A stretch of 64,000 nucleotides of DNA. Origin: Pseudomonadota bacterium. Lineage in GTDB: Bacteria; Pseudomonadota; Alphaproteobacteria; Rhizobiales; Aestuariivirgaceae. A program made the translations under genes and the position numbers. The stretch covers positions 1 through 64,000 of the forward strand of contig JAIUNJ010000006.1 of NCBI GenBank assembly GCA_020161855.1, given 5' to 3'. Positions 40,492 to 51,423 of this stretch are shown in pieces (position 1 is the stretch's first letter; each line of letters starts with the position of its first letter). A model generated the notes under the pieces. That model saw only the letters and a program-made list of their open reading frames with translations, was not told the origin of the DNA and searched no databases.

Positions 40492-41610
40492 CTATGTGGG
40501 AGAGGCCCCCGGGCTTGTAAAGACAAAAACGCCTGAGGGGTCGACCGAAAGCCTTACTTCCCCGTTAGTTTCCACCTTGTGGCGCACGCTCACGATGGAG
40601 TGAACCGGTGCTTCCTGCCCCTTCACCAGCAGCGTGAGGCGCTGCGTTTCGCCCAGGAAGCGGATGTCCTTGACGAAGCCTGCGACACCAAGGCCTCCCT
40701 CCGCGGGCAGCACGGCCTCCGGCTTGACCAGAATATCCACGATGTCGCCGTCCTTGACGTCCTTTGCGGCAAATGTGCCAAGCGGAGTCGGCGCTGCCCC
40801 ATTTTTCACCGCGACGCGGAAAACATTGTAAGTGCCAAAAAACTGGGCCGCATCGGCATCCACCGGATGCTCGTAGATATCGCGCGGTGTGCCGTGCTGC
40901 ACCATTCGCCCGTCCCGCATCAGGAAAATGCGGTCCCCGACATCGACGGCTTCCCGCGGATCATGAGTGACCAGAATGGCCGTTGCCCGCGTTTCGCGAA
41001 CAATTGCCAGAGTCTCGGCCCTCACCTGGTCGCGCATACGCTGGTCAAGGCCGGAGAATGGTTCATCCAGCAGGATCACCTGAGGCCGGGGCGCGATGGC
41101 CCGCGCCAGGGCAACACGCTGCTGCTCACCACCGGACAGCGATCCCGGATAGCGGTGAGCCAGAGCCTCTAGCCCCACGCGCTGCAAGCCCCGGCGCGCC
41201 GCCGCCATCGCATCGCTCCGTGACAAGGCATAAAGGCCATAGGCCACGTTCTCGAGGGCCGTCATGTGCGGAAAGAGCGCAAAATCCTGAAAGACCAGTC
41301 CCACATTCCGCTTCTCGGGCGGCACGAAGCGGGCAGGCCCAGCCATTTCCAGCCCGTCGATCAGGATGCGGCCCCGGTGCTGCTTCGAGATGCCGGCGAT
41401 GAGCCGCAACAGGCTGGTCTTGCCGCAACCGGAAGGCCCCAGAAGGCAGGCGATCTTGCCGGCTTCAAACTCGGCCGAAATGTTGTGAAGAATGGTCCGT
41501 CCCTGCCCCTCGAAACCCACGTCCTCAAGCGTGACGGTCCCGGCAAAGGAGGCGCCAACCGGGGTTGGTTTCTCAGCAGCGCGGGCAGTTTGAGCAGAGT
41601 CTTCGGTCAT
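40492..41610 (-). CDS. ABC transporter ATP-binding protein, iron/polyamine (FbpC/PotA) type
   Basis: A 372-residue ATPase with Walker A GPSGCGKTSL, Q-loop FQDFALFPHM, signature LSGGEQQRVALARA, Walker B VILLDEP and His switch LVTHD, then a C-terminal regulatory TOBE-like domain (about residues 270-365). The order and the long C-terminal domain fit ferric-iron or polyamine importers. No permease or binding-protein gene is next to it, so the substrate is open. Its start is preceded by a short gap from pleD. Confidence 0.88.
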   Translation of the reverse strand: MTEDSAQTARAAEKPTPVGASFAGTVTLEDVGFEGQGRTILHNISAEFEAGKIACLLGPSGCGKTSLLRLIAGISKQHRGRILIDGLEMAGPARFVPPEKRNVGLVFQDFALFPHMTALENVAYGLYALSRSDAMAAARRGLQRVGLEALAHRYPGSLSGGEQQRVALARAIAPRPQVILLDEPFSGLDQRMRDQVRAETLAIVRETRATAILVTHDPREAVDVGDRIFLMRDGRMVQHGTPRDIYEHPVDADAAQFFGTYNVFRVAVKNGAAPTPLGTFAAKDVKDGDIVDILVKPEAVLPAEGGLGVAGFVKDIRFLGETQRLTLLVKGQEAPVHSIVSVRHKVETNGEVRLSVDPSGVFVFTSPGASPT

Positions 41611-41670
41611 GTCCGGTCTGCCTTATAGCAGACACCGGCCGGGCAAAACGAAAATATCCGAGTGATCTGC

Positions 41671-43044
41671 TCAGGCAGCCAGGGCGCGGACGACCCGGTT
41701 CCGGCCTTCGCGCTTGGCCGTGTAGAGCGCTTCATCGGCCCGCTTGAGCAGATGTTCGAGCGTATCCTCTGCGCCCAGCAGGGTCGCCATGCCGACCGAG
41801 ACCGTGACGGGCACGGTTTTCTTCACATCCAGGGAGAAGGAGCGCGCGGCCACCGAGCGGCGAAGCCGCTCCGCAATCCGCTCCGCCGTATCACCATCGG
41901 TGCTGGGCAGCACCACGATGAATTCCTCGCCACCGGTGCGGCAGCTGAGGTCAATCGAGCGTGTGTTTTCGCGCAGGCGGCTGCCGAGTTCCTGAAGCAC
42001 CTTGTCGCCAGCGTCATGGCCGTAGGTGTCGTTGATGGCCTTGAAGAAGTCGACATCCACCGCAAGCACCGACAGCTGCTTGCCGCGGTTGATGTAGTGC
42101 TCGATCATGTGGCTGAGATGGGTGTCGAGATAGCGCCTGTTGTAGAGACCGGTCAGCGGATCAGTGATCGCCATCTCGATCGAGGCCTTGACGCTGGCAC
42201 GCAGCTGCTCGGCATAGCGCCAGCGCTTCACCTGCGTGTTGATGCGGGCCAGAAGCTCCTGGTTGTCGACCGGGCGCAGCAGATAGTCGTTCACGCCCAT
42301 GTCCAGGCCACGCAGCAGCAACTGCTGCTCGTCCGGATTGACGATGATGAGGATTGGAGTCTGCCGAGTCGCCTCAAGCGAGCGAAGCTGCGAGCACAGG
42401 CGCAAGCCGTCGAAGTTTGCCTGATCGAATGAAACGATGATCAGTTCGTAAGGAGACAGCGTTTCCGTGGCGGTGGCAATGGCCGTGGCGCCATCGGCAA
42501 CAACACTGATATCGTGATGCTCGCCCAGCCTTGCAACAAGGCGCTCATAGCCCGAATCTTCGCTGGCAACGAGAAGCACGCGGCCCGGATTCTCACCGAG
42601 CGCGCCGGGCGTGCGCATCATCACTTCAAGTGCATCCCCGCCAGTTGCACGCAGGCGCAATTCGTCGGTGAGCATCTTGAGCCGGGTCAGGCTCTTGATC
42701 CGGCAGAAGAGCGAGATATCGTTGACCGGCTTGGTGAGAAAATCGTCAGCGCCTGCTTCGAGGCCACGCACGCGATCCTCGGGCTGATCAAGAGCGGTCA
42801 CGATGACTACTGGAATGTGCTGCGTCGCAGGATCGGACTTGATGCGCTTGCAGACCTCGATGCCATCGATACCGGGCATCATCACGTCAAGCAGCACGAT
42901 GTCGGGCTTTGATTTCTGCACGGCCTCAAGCGCGTCGAGACCATTCATCGCCGTGAGGACATCGAAATACTCAGCAGAGAGCTTGGCTTCGAGAAGCCTT
43001 ACATTTGCGATGATGTCGTCAACAACGAGAATCCGAGCAGTCAT
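41671..43044 (-). CDS. pleD: PleD-type response regulator diguanylate cyclase
   Basis: PleD has two receiver domains followed by a GGDEF domain and makes cyclic-di-GMP on phosphorylation; in Caulobacter it drives the swarmer-to-stalked transition. The 457-residue protein starts with [19 protein letters not shown], has the phospho-acceptor block [11 protein letters not shown] (Asp near 53), a degenerate second receiver (about 155-275) and the catalytic [11 protein letters not shown] in the GGEEF form. The start overlaps the divK stop by four bases, so it is the second gene of a divK-pleD operon. Confidence 0.96.
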   Translation of the reverse strand: MTARILVVDDIIANVRLLEAKLSAEYFDVLTAMNGLDALEAVQKSKPDIVLLDVMMPGIDGIEVCKRIKSDPATQHIPVVIVTALDQPEDRVRGLEAGADDFLTKPVNDISLFCRIKSLTRLKMLTDELRLRATGGDALEVMMRTPGALGENPGRVLLVASEDSGYERLVARLGEHHDISVVADGATAIATATETLSPYELIIVSFDQANFDGLRLCSQLRSLEATRQTPILIIVNPDEQQLLLRGLDMGVNDYLLRPVDNQELLARINTQVKRWRYAEQLRASVKASIEMAITDPLTGLYNRRYLDTHLSHMIEHYINRGKQLSVLAVDVDFFKAINDTYGHDAGDKVLQELGSRLRENTRSIDLSCRTGGEEFIVVLPSTDGDTAERIAERLRRSVAARSFSLDVKKTVPVTVSVGMATLLGAEDTLEHLLKRADEALYTAKREGRNRVVRALAA

Positions 43045-43415
43045 TGCTTGGCCTTAAGGAAACCATCTATCGTTTGCAGGAAGCTCATCACCGAGATGGG
43101 CTTGGAAATATAGGCCTCGCAGCCGCCTTCACGGATCTTCTGCTCATCGCCCTTCATGGCGAAAGCCGTGACCGCAATCACCGGAATGTGCCGAAGACCG
43201 TCGTCTTCCTTCAGCCACTTGGTGACTTCAATGCCGGAAACTTCTGGAAGCTGGATGTCCATCAGGATCAGGTCCGGCATGTGCTTGCGGGCCAGGTCGA
43301 GCGCACTGAGTCCGTCACGCGTCTGCACCACGCGATGGCCATGCGCTTCCAGAAGGTCATTGAACAGTTTCATGTTCAATTCGTTGTCTTCGACAACGAG
43401 AACGGTTTTCTGCAT
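43041..43415 (-). CDS. divK: Single-domain response regulator DivK
   Basis: DivK is a cell-fate response regulator that, when phosphorylated, reshapes DivL/CckA signalling and CtrA activity in alphaproteobacteria. The 124-residue receiver has [30 protein letters not shown] with the phospho-acceptor Asp, the [11 protein letters not shown] switch and AYISKPISV with the conserved Lys-Pro. ATG 43415 gives the family length; the in-frame upstream reading is longer without similarity. It is the first gene of divK-pleD. Confidence 0.97.
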   Translation of the reverse strand: MQKTVLVVEDNELNMKLFNDLLEAHGHRVVQTRDGLSALDLARKHMPDLILMDIQLPEVSGIEVTKWLKEDDGLRHIPVIAVTAFAMKGDEQKIREGGCEAYISKPISVMSFLQTIDGFLKAKQ

Positions 43416-43617
43416 GGCCGGGGCGGCTCCAGAATTCGAATGCGAACCCAACTGATTTGGTCTCTGAAAGTCCATCTCGTCTCCGGCCGTGGCTTATTGT
43501 CAGGCGCGGCTTCACGAATTCCAGCGCCCCTTGCTGCACACATTGAACCAAGGTCCGTAACCAACGTCTTAAACCTGCCCTTGCTGGCCCGAGGCTGGTT
43601 AACTATTCGAGAAAGCC

Positions 43618-43902
43618 ATGTTGAAGGAATCGAAGGGCCCATCCGATGAGCCGGCCGTCATTGCGCTCCAGGCCCTGACCTATGTTGCTGGAAATCCTGA
43701 AATACTGGGGCGTTTCATGGCCTTGACAGGTGCCGGGCCCGAGGCTGTCCGGGGCCGCCTGGAAGATCCATCCTTTCACCTCGCCATCCTCGATTTCCTC
43801 ATGGGCGATGAAAGTCTGCTCCTGGCCTTTGCCGCCGACCACAACCTTAACCCACAGCGCATCACAAGAATACACGCACAACTTCAGGGCGAATTTGAAT
43901 GA
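43618..43902 (+). CDS. DUF3572 family protein
   Basis: A 94-residue helical protein of the DUF3572 family, seen almost only in alphaproteobacteria. Conserved blocks are ALQALTYVAGNPEILGRFMA and a C-terminal FAADHNLNPQRI-like segment. It lies divergent to divK, with 202 bases between them that should contain both promoters. The stop overlaps the HAD gene by four bases. Function unknown; the linkage suggests co-translation with the phosphatase. Confidence 0.85.
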   Translation: MLKESKGPSDEPAVIALQALTYVAGNPEILGRFMALTGAGPEAVRGRLEDPSFHLAILDFLMGDESLLLAFAADHNLNPQRITRIHAQLQGEFE

Positions 43903-44552
43903 TCTCGGATTTTACGCAGGAACAGTTGCGCGCCCTCTCCATCCCCTCGGATCGCCCTCTGGTGATCTGCGATGTTGATGAAGTCGTCGTCCACTTCACC
44001 AGGCGCTTTGAGGATTATCTTGGCCGCTCAGGATTGTGGCTGGATCTGGCGAGCCTGGCACTTCACGGCAATATCAAGGATCGCAGCAGCGGCACGCCTG
44101 TATCCCTTGCCGAGGTCGCCCAGCTGATCGACAGCTTCTTCGTGGACGAAACCGGCACACTTGAGGCAATTGATGGGGCCGTGTCTGCCCTTCAGTTGCT
44201 CGGGGAGGACAGCACGGTCGTCATGCTGACGAACCTGCCGCATCATGCCCGCGACAAGCGTATTGCCAATCTTCTGGCACACGGGCTGCACTATCCGGTC
44301 ATCACCAACTCCGGCCCGAAAGGCCCGGCCATCTCGCATCTCGCAGCCCAGACGCGTGAGACCGTTGTTTTCATCGATGACAGCCCGAACTTCATACAGT
44401 CGGCGCGGGATCATGCGCCGCATGTACATCTCGTGCACTTCCTGCACGACGAGCGCTATGCCCGCCATGTGGAGCCTTTCGACTACGTGTCGCTGATGAC
44501 GGCTACATGGCAGGAGGCACTGCCGCATGTGCAAAAGCTGGTCCGCCGCTGA
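43899..44552 (+). CDS. HAD-family hydrolase
   Basis: A 217-residue haloacid-dehalogenase-like protein. Motif I is LVICDVDEVVVHF (DxDxV, first Asp the nucleophile), motif II LTNLPH, and motif IV VVFIDDSPNFIQSA. The substrate is not evident; HAD enzymes are mostly phosphatases. It overlaps the DUF3572 gene by four bases. The family is clear, the reaction is not. Confidence 0.85.
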   Translation: MISDFTQEQLRALSIPSDRPLVICDVDEVVVHFTRRFEDYLGRSGLWLDLASLALHGNIKDRSSGTPVSLAEVAQLIDSFFVDETGTLEAIDGAVSALQLLGEDSTVVMLTNLPHHARDKRIANLLAHGLHYPVITNSGPKGPAISHLAAQTRETVVFIDDSPNFIQSARDHAPHVHLVHFLHDERYARHVEPFDYVSLMTATWQEALPHVQKLVRR

Positions 44553-44615
44553 GGCCGAAAACCCGCACGGTGTTACATCTCGCCATTGTTCCCGTTTTGA
44601 TCTAAGCTGCGCGCG

Positions 44616-45902
44616 ATGTCAGAGAGCAATGCAAGCTCTTCTTCCGGTTTCTGCCGCGACTGTCTGAAGGACGTTCCGGAGGATGCTGTGCGCTGCCCGG
44701 CCTGTCATTCACCCCGGCTTGTGCGCCACCCGGAACTGAACACGCTCTCCATCGCTCACATTGATTGCGATGCCTTCTATGCCGCAGTCGAGAAGCGCGA
44801 CGATCCCTCGTTGCGCGACAAGCCCTTGATCGTCGGCGGCGCCCAGCGCGGCGTTGTTTCCACCTGTTGCTATATCGCTCGCATCCGCGGTGTGCGCTCG
44901 GCCATGCCCATGTTCAAGGCCTTGAAGCTTGCTCCCGACGCCGTGGTGATCCGGCCCGACATGAAGAAATATGCCGAGGTCGGGCGCGAAGTGCGAGAAC
45001 TGATGCTCTCGGTAACACCGCTCGTCGAGCCCCTCTCCATCGACGAAGCCTTTCTCGACCTGTCGGGCACAGAGCGCCTTCATGGACAAAGCCCTGCCCG
45101 CACCCTGGCAAACCTCATCAACACGATCGAACAAGACATCGGCATCACCGCATCCGTCGGCCTCTCTGCCAACAAGTACCTCGCCAAGGTCGCCTCTGAC
45201 CTCGAAAAGCCCCGCGGCTTCTCTGTCATTGGCCGGAGTGAAGCCAGGGACTTTCTCGCCTCAAAGAGTGTCAGCCTCATCTGGGGGGTGGGTACTGCCA
45301 TGCAACAGCAATTGGCCAAGGACGGCATCGGCAAGATCGCGCAGCTCCAGACCATGGAGAAGAACGAACTCATGCGCCGCTATGGCAGCATGGGCGCCCG
45401 GCTGTATCACCTGTCACGCGGTGAGGACATGCGCCGCGTCTCGACCGACGACAGCTCCAAGAGCATCGGTGCTGAAACCACGCTCGACGAGGACGTAAGC
45501 GAAGTCGAACGCCTTGAAGCCATTCTCTGGTCCATGTGCCAGAAAGTGTCACGCCGGGCCAAGGCGGATGGCCTCGGCGGCCGGACAGTAACGCTCAAGC
45601 TCAAGAGCAAGGATTTCAAGCTGCGCACCCGTGCTGTCTCGCTCGACGATGCGACACACCTCGCCCATCGCATCTTCGAGGCCGTCAAGCCTCTGCTTCA
45701 CAAGGAGGCTGACGGCACAAAGTACCGCCTGATCGGGGCCTCCCTCTCAAACCTCGAACCGCACGCGAGTGACGAAGAAGTGTCGCTGGATCCTCGCCTC
45801 AACGCCAATGCCAGAGCCGAGAAGGCCATCGATCTCATCCGCGAAAAATTTGGCCGCAAGGCCGTCGACAAGGGACTCGCCCTCAAGTCACGGGACTCCT
45901 GA
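44616..45902 (+). CDS. dinB: DNA polymerase IV (DinB) with N-terminal zinc-ribbon
   Basis: A Y-family translesion polymerase. After a zinc-ribbon-like head (CRDC about residues 9-12 and CPAC about 28-31) the catalytic domain shows [23 protein letters not shown]-equivalent [21 protein letters not shown] with the acidic metal site, and [17 protein letters not shown], then the little-finger domain. The 428-residue length includes the extra head, which E. coli DinB lacks. It converges with putA and overlaps it by 15 bases. Confidence 0.95.
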   Translation: MSESNASSSSGFCRDCLKDVPEDAVRCPACHSPRLVRHPELNTLSIAHIDCDAFYAAVEKRDDPSLRDKPLIVGGAQRGVVSTCCYIARIRGVRSAMPMFKALKLAPDAVVIRPDMKKYAEVGREVRELMLSVTPLVEPLSIDEAFLDLSGTERLHGQSPARTLANLINTIEQDIGITASVGLSANKYLAKVASDLEKPRGFSVIGRSEARDFLASKSVSLIWGVGTAMQQQLAKDGIGKIAQLQTMEKNELMRRYGSMGARLYHLSRGEDMRRVSTDDSSKSIGAETTLDEDVSEVERLEAILWSMCQKVSRRAKADGLGGRTVTLKLKSKDFKLRTRAVSLDDATHLAHRIFEAVKPLLHKEADGTKYRLIGASLSNLEPHASDEEVSLDPRLNANARAEKAIDLIREKFGRKAVDKGLALKSRDS

Positions 45903-48900
45903 CTCCATCGACATCAACGCGGCATTGCCGCCTGATGCGGTGGTGTCCTGCGAGACGACCCGCTCAACGGCGAAGCGCTGCAGGTAATGTGGACCACCCG
46001 CCTTGGGTCCGGTGCCGGAAAGCCCCTCGCCTCCGAAAGGCTGCGCTCCCACCACGGCACCGATCTGATTGCGATTGACGTAGATATTGCCCACGCGGGC
46101 TCGCGCGCGCACCTGCGCGGTGACGCTCTCAATGCGTGTGTGCAGGCCAAGCGTGAGCCCGTAGCCAGTGGCATTGATGGCATCAATGACATCATCGAGA
46201 TGACTGCCGCTGTAGCGGATGACGTGCAGGACGGGCCCGAAGACCTCCGCCTGCAAGCGGGACAGGCGATCAATCTCGTAGGCGGCGGGAGCCACGAACG
46301 TGCCGCGCGCACAGGCCGCATCGAGCTTGCTTTCGAAGAGGAGCTTGCCCTCCTTGGCCATGCGCGCCTTGTGTGCGTCGAGGTGGTCCTTGGCCTCCTG
46401 ATCGATGACCGGGCCAATATCCGTCTCGTAGTCGAGCGGATCGCCGACCTTCAGCTCGGCCATGGCACCCGTCAGCATCTTGACGACCTTCGCCGCAACG
46501 TCATCCTGCACGAAAAGAATGCGCGCGGCCGAGCAGCGCTGCCCCGCGCTGTCAAAGGCCGAGGCGACCACGTCACGCACCGCCTGCTCCGGCAACGCGG
46601 AGGAATCCATGATCATGGCATTCATGCCACCGGTCTCGGCAATCAGCGCTGCGAGAGCCCCGGGCCGCGAATAGAGCGTCCGCGCAATGATGCCGGCTGT
46701 CTCGTTGGAGCCGGTGAACGCCACGCCAGCGAGCCTCCGGTCCGCCAGCAGCACCTTGCCGATGGCAGCACCATCACCCGGCAGGAACTGCAGCACATCG
46801 CCCGGCACGCCTGCCGCATGCAGCAGCTTCACCGCTTCAAAAGCCACAAGTGGCGTTTGCTCGGCAGGCTTGGCGATGACGCTGTTGCCGGAAGCCAGTG
46901 CTGCCGCGACCTGGCCCGTAAAGATCGCCAGCGGGAAGTTCCACGGTGCAATACAGGCGAAGACGCCGCGCCCGTGCAGGGAAATCTCGTTCTTTTCTCC
47001 GGTCGGCCCTGGCAGAAGCCGGGGTTCGGAGAAATCAGCTCTTGCCTGGGCCGCATAGTAACGCAGAAAATCGACGGCCTCGCGCAGGTCGGCCATCGCA
47101 TTGTCGAGCGACTTGCCGGCCTCGCGCACCAGCAGTGCCATGAGCCGGTGGCTTCGCGCCTCATAGAGATCGGCGGCCTTCTCCAGCAGGGCCGCGCGGG
47201 CCGCGCCACCCTGCCGGTCCCACATGACCTGCCCCTGCACCGCAGCCGAAAGCGCCTGCGCAACATGCGCCGGATCTGTCTCCGTCACCTGTCCCACCAC
47301 GATCTGCCGGTCGTGCGGTGATGTAATGCTTCTTGCCGCTCCGGCCACCGCCTTGCCCGCCACCAGGGGTGTCGCGTGGCTTGGCTTTGCCAGTTCGGCA
47401 GAAATCGCCTTCGTCACCTCGTGCCGCACCGGTGCATGCCAGAGCGGCACGCCCGCAGAATTTACGCGCGGCGCGAAAAGCCGTGGCGGTGGAGCGATGC
47501 CCGGATGCGGTACGGGATCGAGGGCCAATGCCGCTTCGACCGGATCGGCAATGATCTCATCCACTGGTGCATCGTCATCCGCCAGCCGGTTGACGAAAGA
47601 TGTGTTGGCGCCGTTCTCAAGAAGCCGGCGCACGAGATAGGCCAGGAGGTCTTCGTGGCTGCCCACCGGCGCATAGATGCGGCACGGCTGCGCGACGAGA
47701 GATCCCTTCACGACCTGGTCGTAGAGCCCAAGACCCATGCCGTGCAGGCGCTGGAACTCGTAGCGCCTGTCGTCTCCGGCCATCACCGCAACGGCGGCAA
47801 TCGTATGGGCGTTATGGGTCGCGAACTGCGGAAAGAACACATCACGGCGCGAAAGCATGAACTTCGCGCAGGACAGGTAGCTCACATCAGTCGAAACCTT
47901 GCGCGTGAACACCGGGAAAGTTTCAAACCCGGCTTCCTGCGACCGCTTGATTTCGGTATCCCAGTAGGCGCCCTTGACGAGCCGCACCGGCAGCACACGG
48001 CCCGTTTGCTTTGCAAGTTGTGCGAGCCGTTCGAGAACGGCCCTGGCGCGCCGACCATAAGCCTGCACAGCAAGCCCAAGCCCATTCCAGCCGCCAAGCC
48101 TTTCATCCCGGGCGAGCCGTCCGAAAAGTTCAAGCGACAGATCAAGCCGCGCCACTTCCTCCGCATCAATGGTCAGCCCTATGCCCAGTGTCCTGGCGCG
48201 GCTGGCAAGCGCGACAACCTTCTCATGCAGTTCAGGCAAGGCATGGGCCGCAGTCTTCTCCTCATAGCGCGGATGAAGCGCCGAGAGCTTCACTGAGACG
48301 GAAGGGGCAGCAAAAATATCGGCACCGCTTCTTCCCTTGCCCACCGCCTCCACCGCAGCAAGATAAGCCCGCTGATAGCGCTCCGCATCGTCGGCTGTCA
48401 TGGCGCTTTCCCCGAGCATGTCATAGGAGAAGCGCCAGCCCTCGCCCTCGAGCGGCCGGGCAATGTCCAGCGCTTCACCGATGTTGCGTCCGAGCACAAA
48501 CTGCTTGCCCATGATGCGCATAGCCTGGCGCATGGCGGCGCGGATCACCGGCTCGCCCGAGCGCTGCACCAGCCTCTTGAGGAAGGAACCTGTGTCGGCA
48601 CCGCCAAGCTCAACGATCTTGCCGGTCAGCATCAGGCCCCAGGCCGAAGCATTGACGAACATCGACTCCGACTTGCCGAGATGGGCCTGCCAGTCGCGCT
48701 CGCCAATCTTGTCGGCAATGAGCTTGTCCGCCGTCTCGGCATCGGGAATGCGCAGCAGGCTTTCAGCCAGGCACATGAGAACAACGCCTTCTTCAGAGGA
48801 AAGCGAAAACTCCTGCATGAAACTGTCGATGGAACCCTGCTTGGCGCGGTTGGCACGGACACCGTGAACCAGCTGCTTGGCAATGTTGCGCACATTCTGG

Positions 48901-49007
48901 CGCTCGGCGTCACCAAGCGCGGCAGCGCGGGCCAGGCGATGAACGAGTTGTGTTTCGTCGGCAAACAGCAAATCGGCAATGGCGTTACGATTAGGCAGTG
49001 CGGTCAT
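45888..49007 (-). CDS. putA: Bifunctional proline dehydrogenase/P5C dehydrogenase PutA
   Basis: PutA oxidises proline to glutamate through pyrroline-5-carboxylate. The 1039-residue protein has the proline dehydrogenase barrel (about 80-470, with [12 protein letters not shown] and [14 protein letters not shown]) and the aldehyde dehydrogenase part (about 510-1000, with [11 protein letters not shown] and the catalytic [14 protein letters not shown]). It has no N-terminal ribbon-helix-helix, so it is a bifunctional, not a self-regulating, form; control is expected from the divergent putR. Its stop overlaps the convergent dinB by 15 bases. Confidence 0.97.
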   Translation of the reverse strand: MTALPNRNAIADLLFADETQLVHRLARAAALGDAERQNVRNIAKQLVHGVRANRAKQGSIDSFMQEFSLSSEEGVVLMCLAESLLRIPDAETADKLIADKIGERDWQAHLGKSESMFVNASAWGLMLTGKIVELGGADTGSFLKRLVQRSGEPVIRAAMRQAMRIMGKQFVLGRNIGEALDIARPLEGEGWRFSYDMLGESAMTADDAERYQRAYLAAVEAVGKGRSGADIFAAPSVSVKLSALHPRYEEKTAAHALPELHEKVVALASRARTLGIGLTIDAEEVARLDLSLELFGRLARDERLGGWNGLGLAVQAYGRRARAVLERLAQLAKQTGRVLPVRLVKGAYWDTEIKRSQEAGFETFPVFTRKVSTDVSYLSCAKFMLSRRDVFFPQFATHNAHTIAAVAVMAGDDRRYEFQRLHGMGLGLYDQVVKGSLVAQPCRIYAPVGSHEDLLAYLVRRLLENGANTSFVNRLADDDAPVDEIIADPVEAALALDPVPHPGIAPPPRLFAPRVNSAGVPLWHAPVRHEVTKAISAELAKPSHATPLVAGKAVAGAARSITSPHDRQIVVGQVTETDPAHVAQALSAAVQGQVMWDRQGGAARAALLEKAADLYEARSHRLMALLVREAGKSLDNAMADLREAVDFLRYYAAQARADFSEPRLLPGPTGEKNEISLHGRGVFACIAPWNFPLAIFTGQVAAALASGNSVIAKPAEQTPLVAFEAVKLLHAAGVPGDVLQFLPGDGAAIGKVLLADRRLAGVAFTGSNETAGIIARTLYSRPGALAALIAETGGMNAMIMDSSALPEQAVRDVVASAFDSAGQRCSAARILFVQDDVAAKVVKMLTGAMAELKVGDPLDYETDIGPVIDQEAKDHLDAHKARMAKEGKLLFESKLDAACARGTFVAPAAYEIDRLSRLQAEVFGPVLHVIRYSGSHLDDVIDAINATGYGLTLGLHTRIESVTAQVRARARVGNIYVNRNQIGAVVGAQPFGGEGLSGTGPKAGGPHYLQRFAVERVVSQDTTASGGNAALMSMESGVP

Positions 49008-49139
49008 CAGTGTGGCTCCCCTGTCATCCCTGTAGCACCAATCCGGGACGCAAACTCACCAACCTAAGGCCGGAAATCAGAGGATCACTTTACTCATGCG
49101 GCCATCGACAGCTATAAATCACCGCTTACGGAGGATTTC

Positions 49140-49625
49140 ATGGCGACTCTTGACGACATAGACCTGTCCATCCTCGACCAGTTGCAGCGCGACGCCCGCA
49201 TGCCGGTGACCGAGATGTCCAAACGCATCAACCTGTCGCCGACGCCCTGCACCTTGCGCATGCGGCGCCTCGAATCCGAGAAAGTAATCCAAGGCTACCA
49301 CGCCCGCGTCTCGCCCGCTGCACTCAATGCAGCGCTGCTGGTCTTCGTGACGGTCAAACTGCGCGCCACGGACGAAGCCACGCTGGCGAATTTCAACAGC
49401 GCTGTGAAGCCGGTGCGCCAGATCCTTGAATGCCATATGACCGGCGGTGGCTTCGACTATCTTCTCAAGATCAGGGTCAGGGACATGGCGGAGTACCGCG
49501 AGATCCTCGGTGGCGTGATCGGGCAACTGCCGATGGTCGAAGGCACGCATTCCTACTTCGTCATGGAGGAGGTCAAGGAGACAAACATCATCGCCGTCCC
49601 TCGCAGCAAGGGGCAACCCTCATGA
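49140..49625 (+). CDS. putR: Lrp/AsnC-family regulator, probable PutR
   Basis: A 161-residue Lrp/AsnC regulator with an N-terminal winged HTH (LDDIDLSILDQLQRDARMPV) and the C-terminal RAM ligand domain (LECHMTGGGFDYLLKIRVRD). It is divergent from putA across 132 bases, the standard arrangement for the proline-responsive activator PutR in alphaproteobacteria. Its own start follows GGAGGATTTC. The stop overlaps panC by four bases, so panC may share its transcript. Confidence 0.93.
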   Translation: MATLDDIDLSILDQLQRDARMPVTEMSKRINLSPTPCTLRMRRLESEKVIQGYHARVSPAALNAALLVFVTVKLRATDEATLANFNSAVKPVRQILECHMTGGGFDYLLKIRVRDMAEYREILGGVIGQLPMVEGTHSYFVMEEVKETNIIAVPRSKGQPS

Positions 49626-50464
49626 AGCCCGTCCTCGTCCGCAGCGTCGCTGAGTTGCGCAAGATCACCGGCGAGTGGCGAAGGAAAGACGAGAAGTCCG
49701 CTGTCGTTCCAACGATGGGCGCCTTGCATGAAGGACATCTCACACTGGTGCGCGAAGGCTTCAGGCGCGCAGACCGTGTCGTCGCCACGATCTTCGTTAA
49801 TCCCAAGCAGTTTGCCGCCAACGAGGATTTCGGCCGCTATCCACGCGATGAAGACAGTGACGTCGCCATGCTGGCATCCGAGAAGGTGAATGCCGTTTTC
49901 ATCCCCTCGCCCGCGGAAATGTATGGCCCGCATTTTGCGACAACCGTAAGCCTCGCCGGCCCCGCGAAGGCGGGGCTGGAAGACAAATACCGGCCGCAAT
50001 TCTTCGACGGCGTGACGACCGTCGTCGCGAAGCTTTTCCTTCAGACAGGCGCCGATTTCGCGATGTTCGGCGAGAAGGACTATCAGCAGCTTATGACGGT
50101 CACGGCGATGGCGCGTGACCTCGATATCCCCATCACGGTGATTGGCGTTCCCACCGTGCGGGAGGAAGACGGCCTCGCCAAGTCATCGCGCAACCGCTAC
50201 CTGAGCAAGCACGAGCGCAGCCAGGCCGTGGCAATCTACAAAACGCTCACGCAAGCCGCCGAAAAGATCAGGAACGGAACCGATCACCAGGTCGCCACCA
50301 CGGCTGCCGTCCGCTCCCTCACGACCCTGGGCTTCAAGGTCGACTATGTGACGGCGCGCAATGCCGAGACACTTGCCGTCCCCAAGACAGCATCCGAACC
50401 GCTGCGGCTCATTGCGGCGGCCTGGATCGGCAAGACGCGCCTCATCGACAACATCGCCGTCTGA
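49622..50464 (+). CDS. panC: Pantothenate synthetase PanC
   Basis: PanC joins pantoate and beta-alanine with ATP to make pantothenate, a coenzyme A precursor. The 280-residue product has the class signature VPTMGALHEGHLTLVREG, FVNPKQFAANEDFGRYPR, MFGEKDYQQL and LAKSSRNRYLS (the ribose-binding SSRNxxLS). ATG 49622 overlaps putR's stop (ATGA), which fixes the start. Length is typical. Confidence 0.97.
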   Translation: MKPVLVRSVAELRKITGEWRRKDEKSAVVPTMGALHEGHLTLVREGFRRADRVVATIFVNPKQFAANEDFGRYPRDEDSDVAMLASEKVNAVFIPSPAEMYGPHFATTVSLAGPAKAGLEDKYRPQFFDGVTTVVAKLFLQTGADFAMFGEKDYQQLMTVTAMARDLDIPITVIGVPTVREEDGLAKSSRNRYLSKHERSQAVAIYKTLTQAAEKIRNGTDHQVATTAAVRSLTTLGFKVDYVTARNAETLAVPKTASEPLRLIAAAWIGKTRLIDNIAV

Positions 50465-50471
50465 CCCCGGA

Positions 50472-50918
50472 TCACAAGGTCTTGAAAAGCAGCAAGCGCC
50501 CGTCATCGGCAAAACCCATGGCTCGATAGAAGGCCTTCAGCCCCATGTGTTCCTCGCCAAAGGGCGTCACCGTCACCTGGTAGCCAGTGGCGCCACCTGC
50601 CCTGGCATAGGCCTCAATGGCCGCAACGAGTTGCCTGGAAAGGCCCTGGCCCCGCCATTCCGGCACCACATAGAGATCGCCCATCTCTGCCCACCAGCCG
50701 AACTCGATCCCGAATTCCATCGAGCAGGTTGCCACGGCCACCGCCTGTCCGCCCTCTTCGGCGACAAAGAGTCCGCACTGATCGATCCCTGCCATCTGCG
50801 CGACCCGCGCCGCGATGATGCTAGCCGGGGTATCAAAGCCCTCCTCCGCAAAGAAGCGCTGCAACAGTAAGGCGGCGTGGCTGCAGTCATCGCCTGCCCG
50901 CAGCCTGCGGACCGTCAC
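50472..50918 (-). CDS. GNAT-family N-acetyltransferase
   Basis: A 148-residue GNAT protein. The acetyl-CoA site is visible as VVPEWRGQGLSRQLVAAIE (R/QxxGxG/A) and the C-terminal strand pair as FYRAMGFADDGRLL. The substrate is unknown. Its start overlaps the stop of the DUF1489 gene by four bases, so both are one unit that converges with panC. Confidence 0.88.
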   Translation of the reverse strand: MTVRRLRAGDDCSHAALLLQRFFAEEGFDTPASIIAARVAQMAGIDQCGLFVAEEGGQAVAVATCSMEFGIEFGWWAEMGDLYVVPEWRGQGLSRQLVAAIEAYARAGGATGYQVTVTPFGEEHMGLKAFYRAMGFADDGRLLLFKTL

Positions 50919-51331
50919 AGCAGCCCCAGCTCGGCAAGCTCGCGCTTCATCTTCTCCGGCAGGTCATCGGCCCCCGATCTCTTGGGCAGGTCGGGCGGTG
51001 AGTCCGACGCTTCGAGATAGCGCCAGCCCTGAAAGGCGCGGCGTGGCGTCGGCCGCACCGGAATGATCTGTGGCTTGAAGACGATGCGGCAGCGTTCAAT
51101 GCCATCGGCGCCTGTCACCGCCTCAAGATCAGCAATCGGCTGCCGGCAGAGGATGAGGCCCCGGATCACCCAGAACAGAGACCCGCCCGGCAAGATATCG
51201 GCCTTCCGCCGCGGGAACATGCGGGTGACGTGATCGAGCGTGTCGCGGCCCGCCTTGCAGTCCCGCACCCAGGCACGCAATTCCTCGATCTCGGAAACAC
51301 CGACACACAGTTTGATCATATTGAGAGGCAT
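50915..51331 (-). CDS. DUF1489 family protein
   Basis: A 138-residue protein of the alphaproteobacterial DUF1489 family, marked by MIKLCVGVSEIEELRAW, TRMFPRRKADILPGGSLFWV and GWRYLEASDSPPDL. It has no signal peptide or membrane segment. Function is unknown. It is the first gene of a two-gene unit with the GNAT gene, divergent from dodecin by about 90 bases. Confidence 0.88.
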   Translation of the reverse strand: MPLNMIKLCVGVSEIEELRAWVRDCKAGRDTLDHVTRMFPRRKADILPGGSLFWVIRGLILCRQPIADLEAVTGADGIERCRIVFKPQIIPVRPTPRRAFQGWRYLEASDSPPDLPKRSGADDLPEKMKRELAELGLL

Positions 51332-51423
51332 GGTCTATCCTGCATCAAGCCCGTCTTGTAGCGCCAGCCGCGCCAGTGGTGAACCTGCAAGAGGGACTTG
51401 TTCACAGACAGAAGGAGGCCACC

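Noticed and set aside
45987-47321. 444-codon plus-strand frame opposite putA
   Set aside because: Shadow of putA; Arg/His-rich and without domain.
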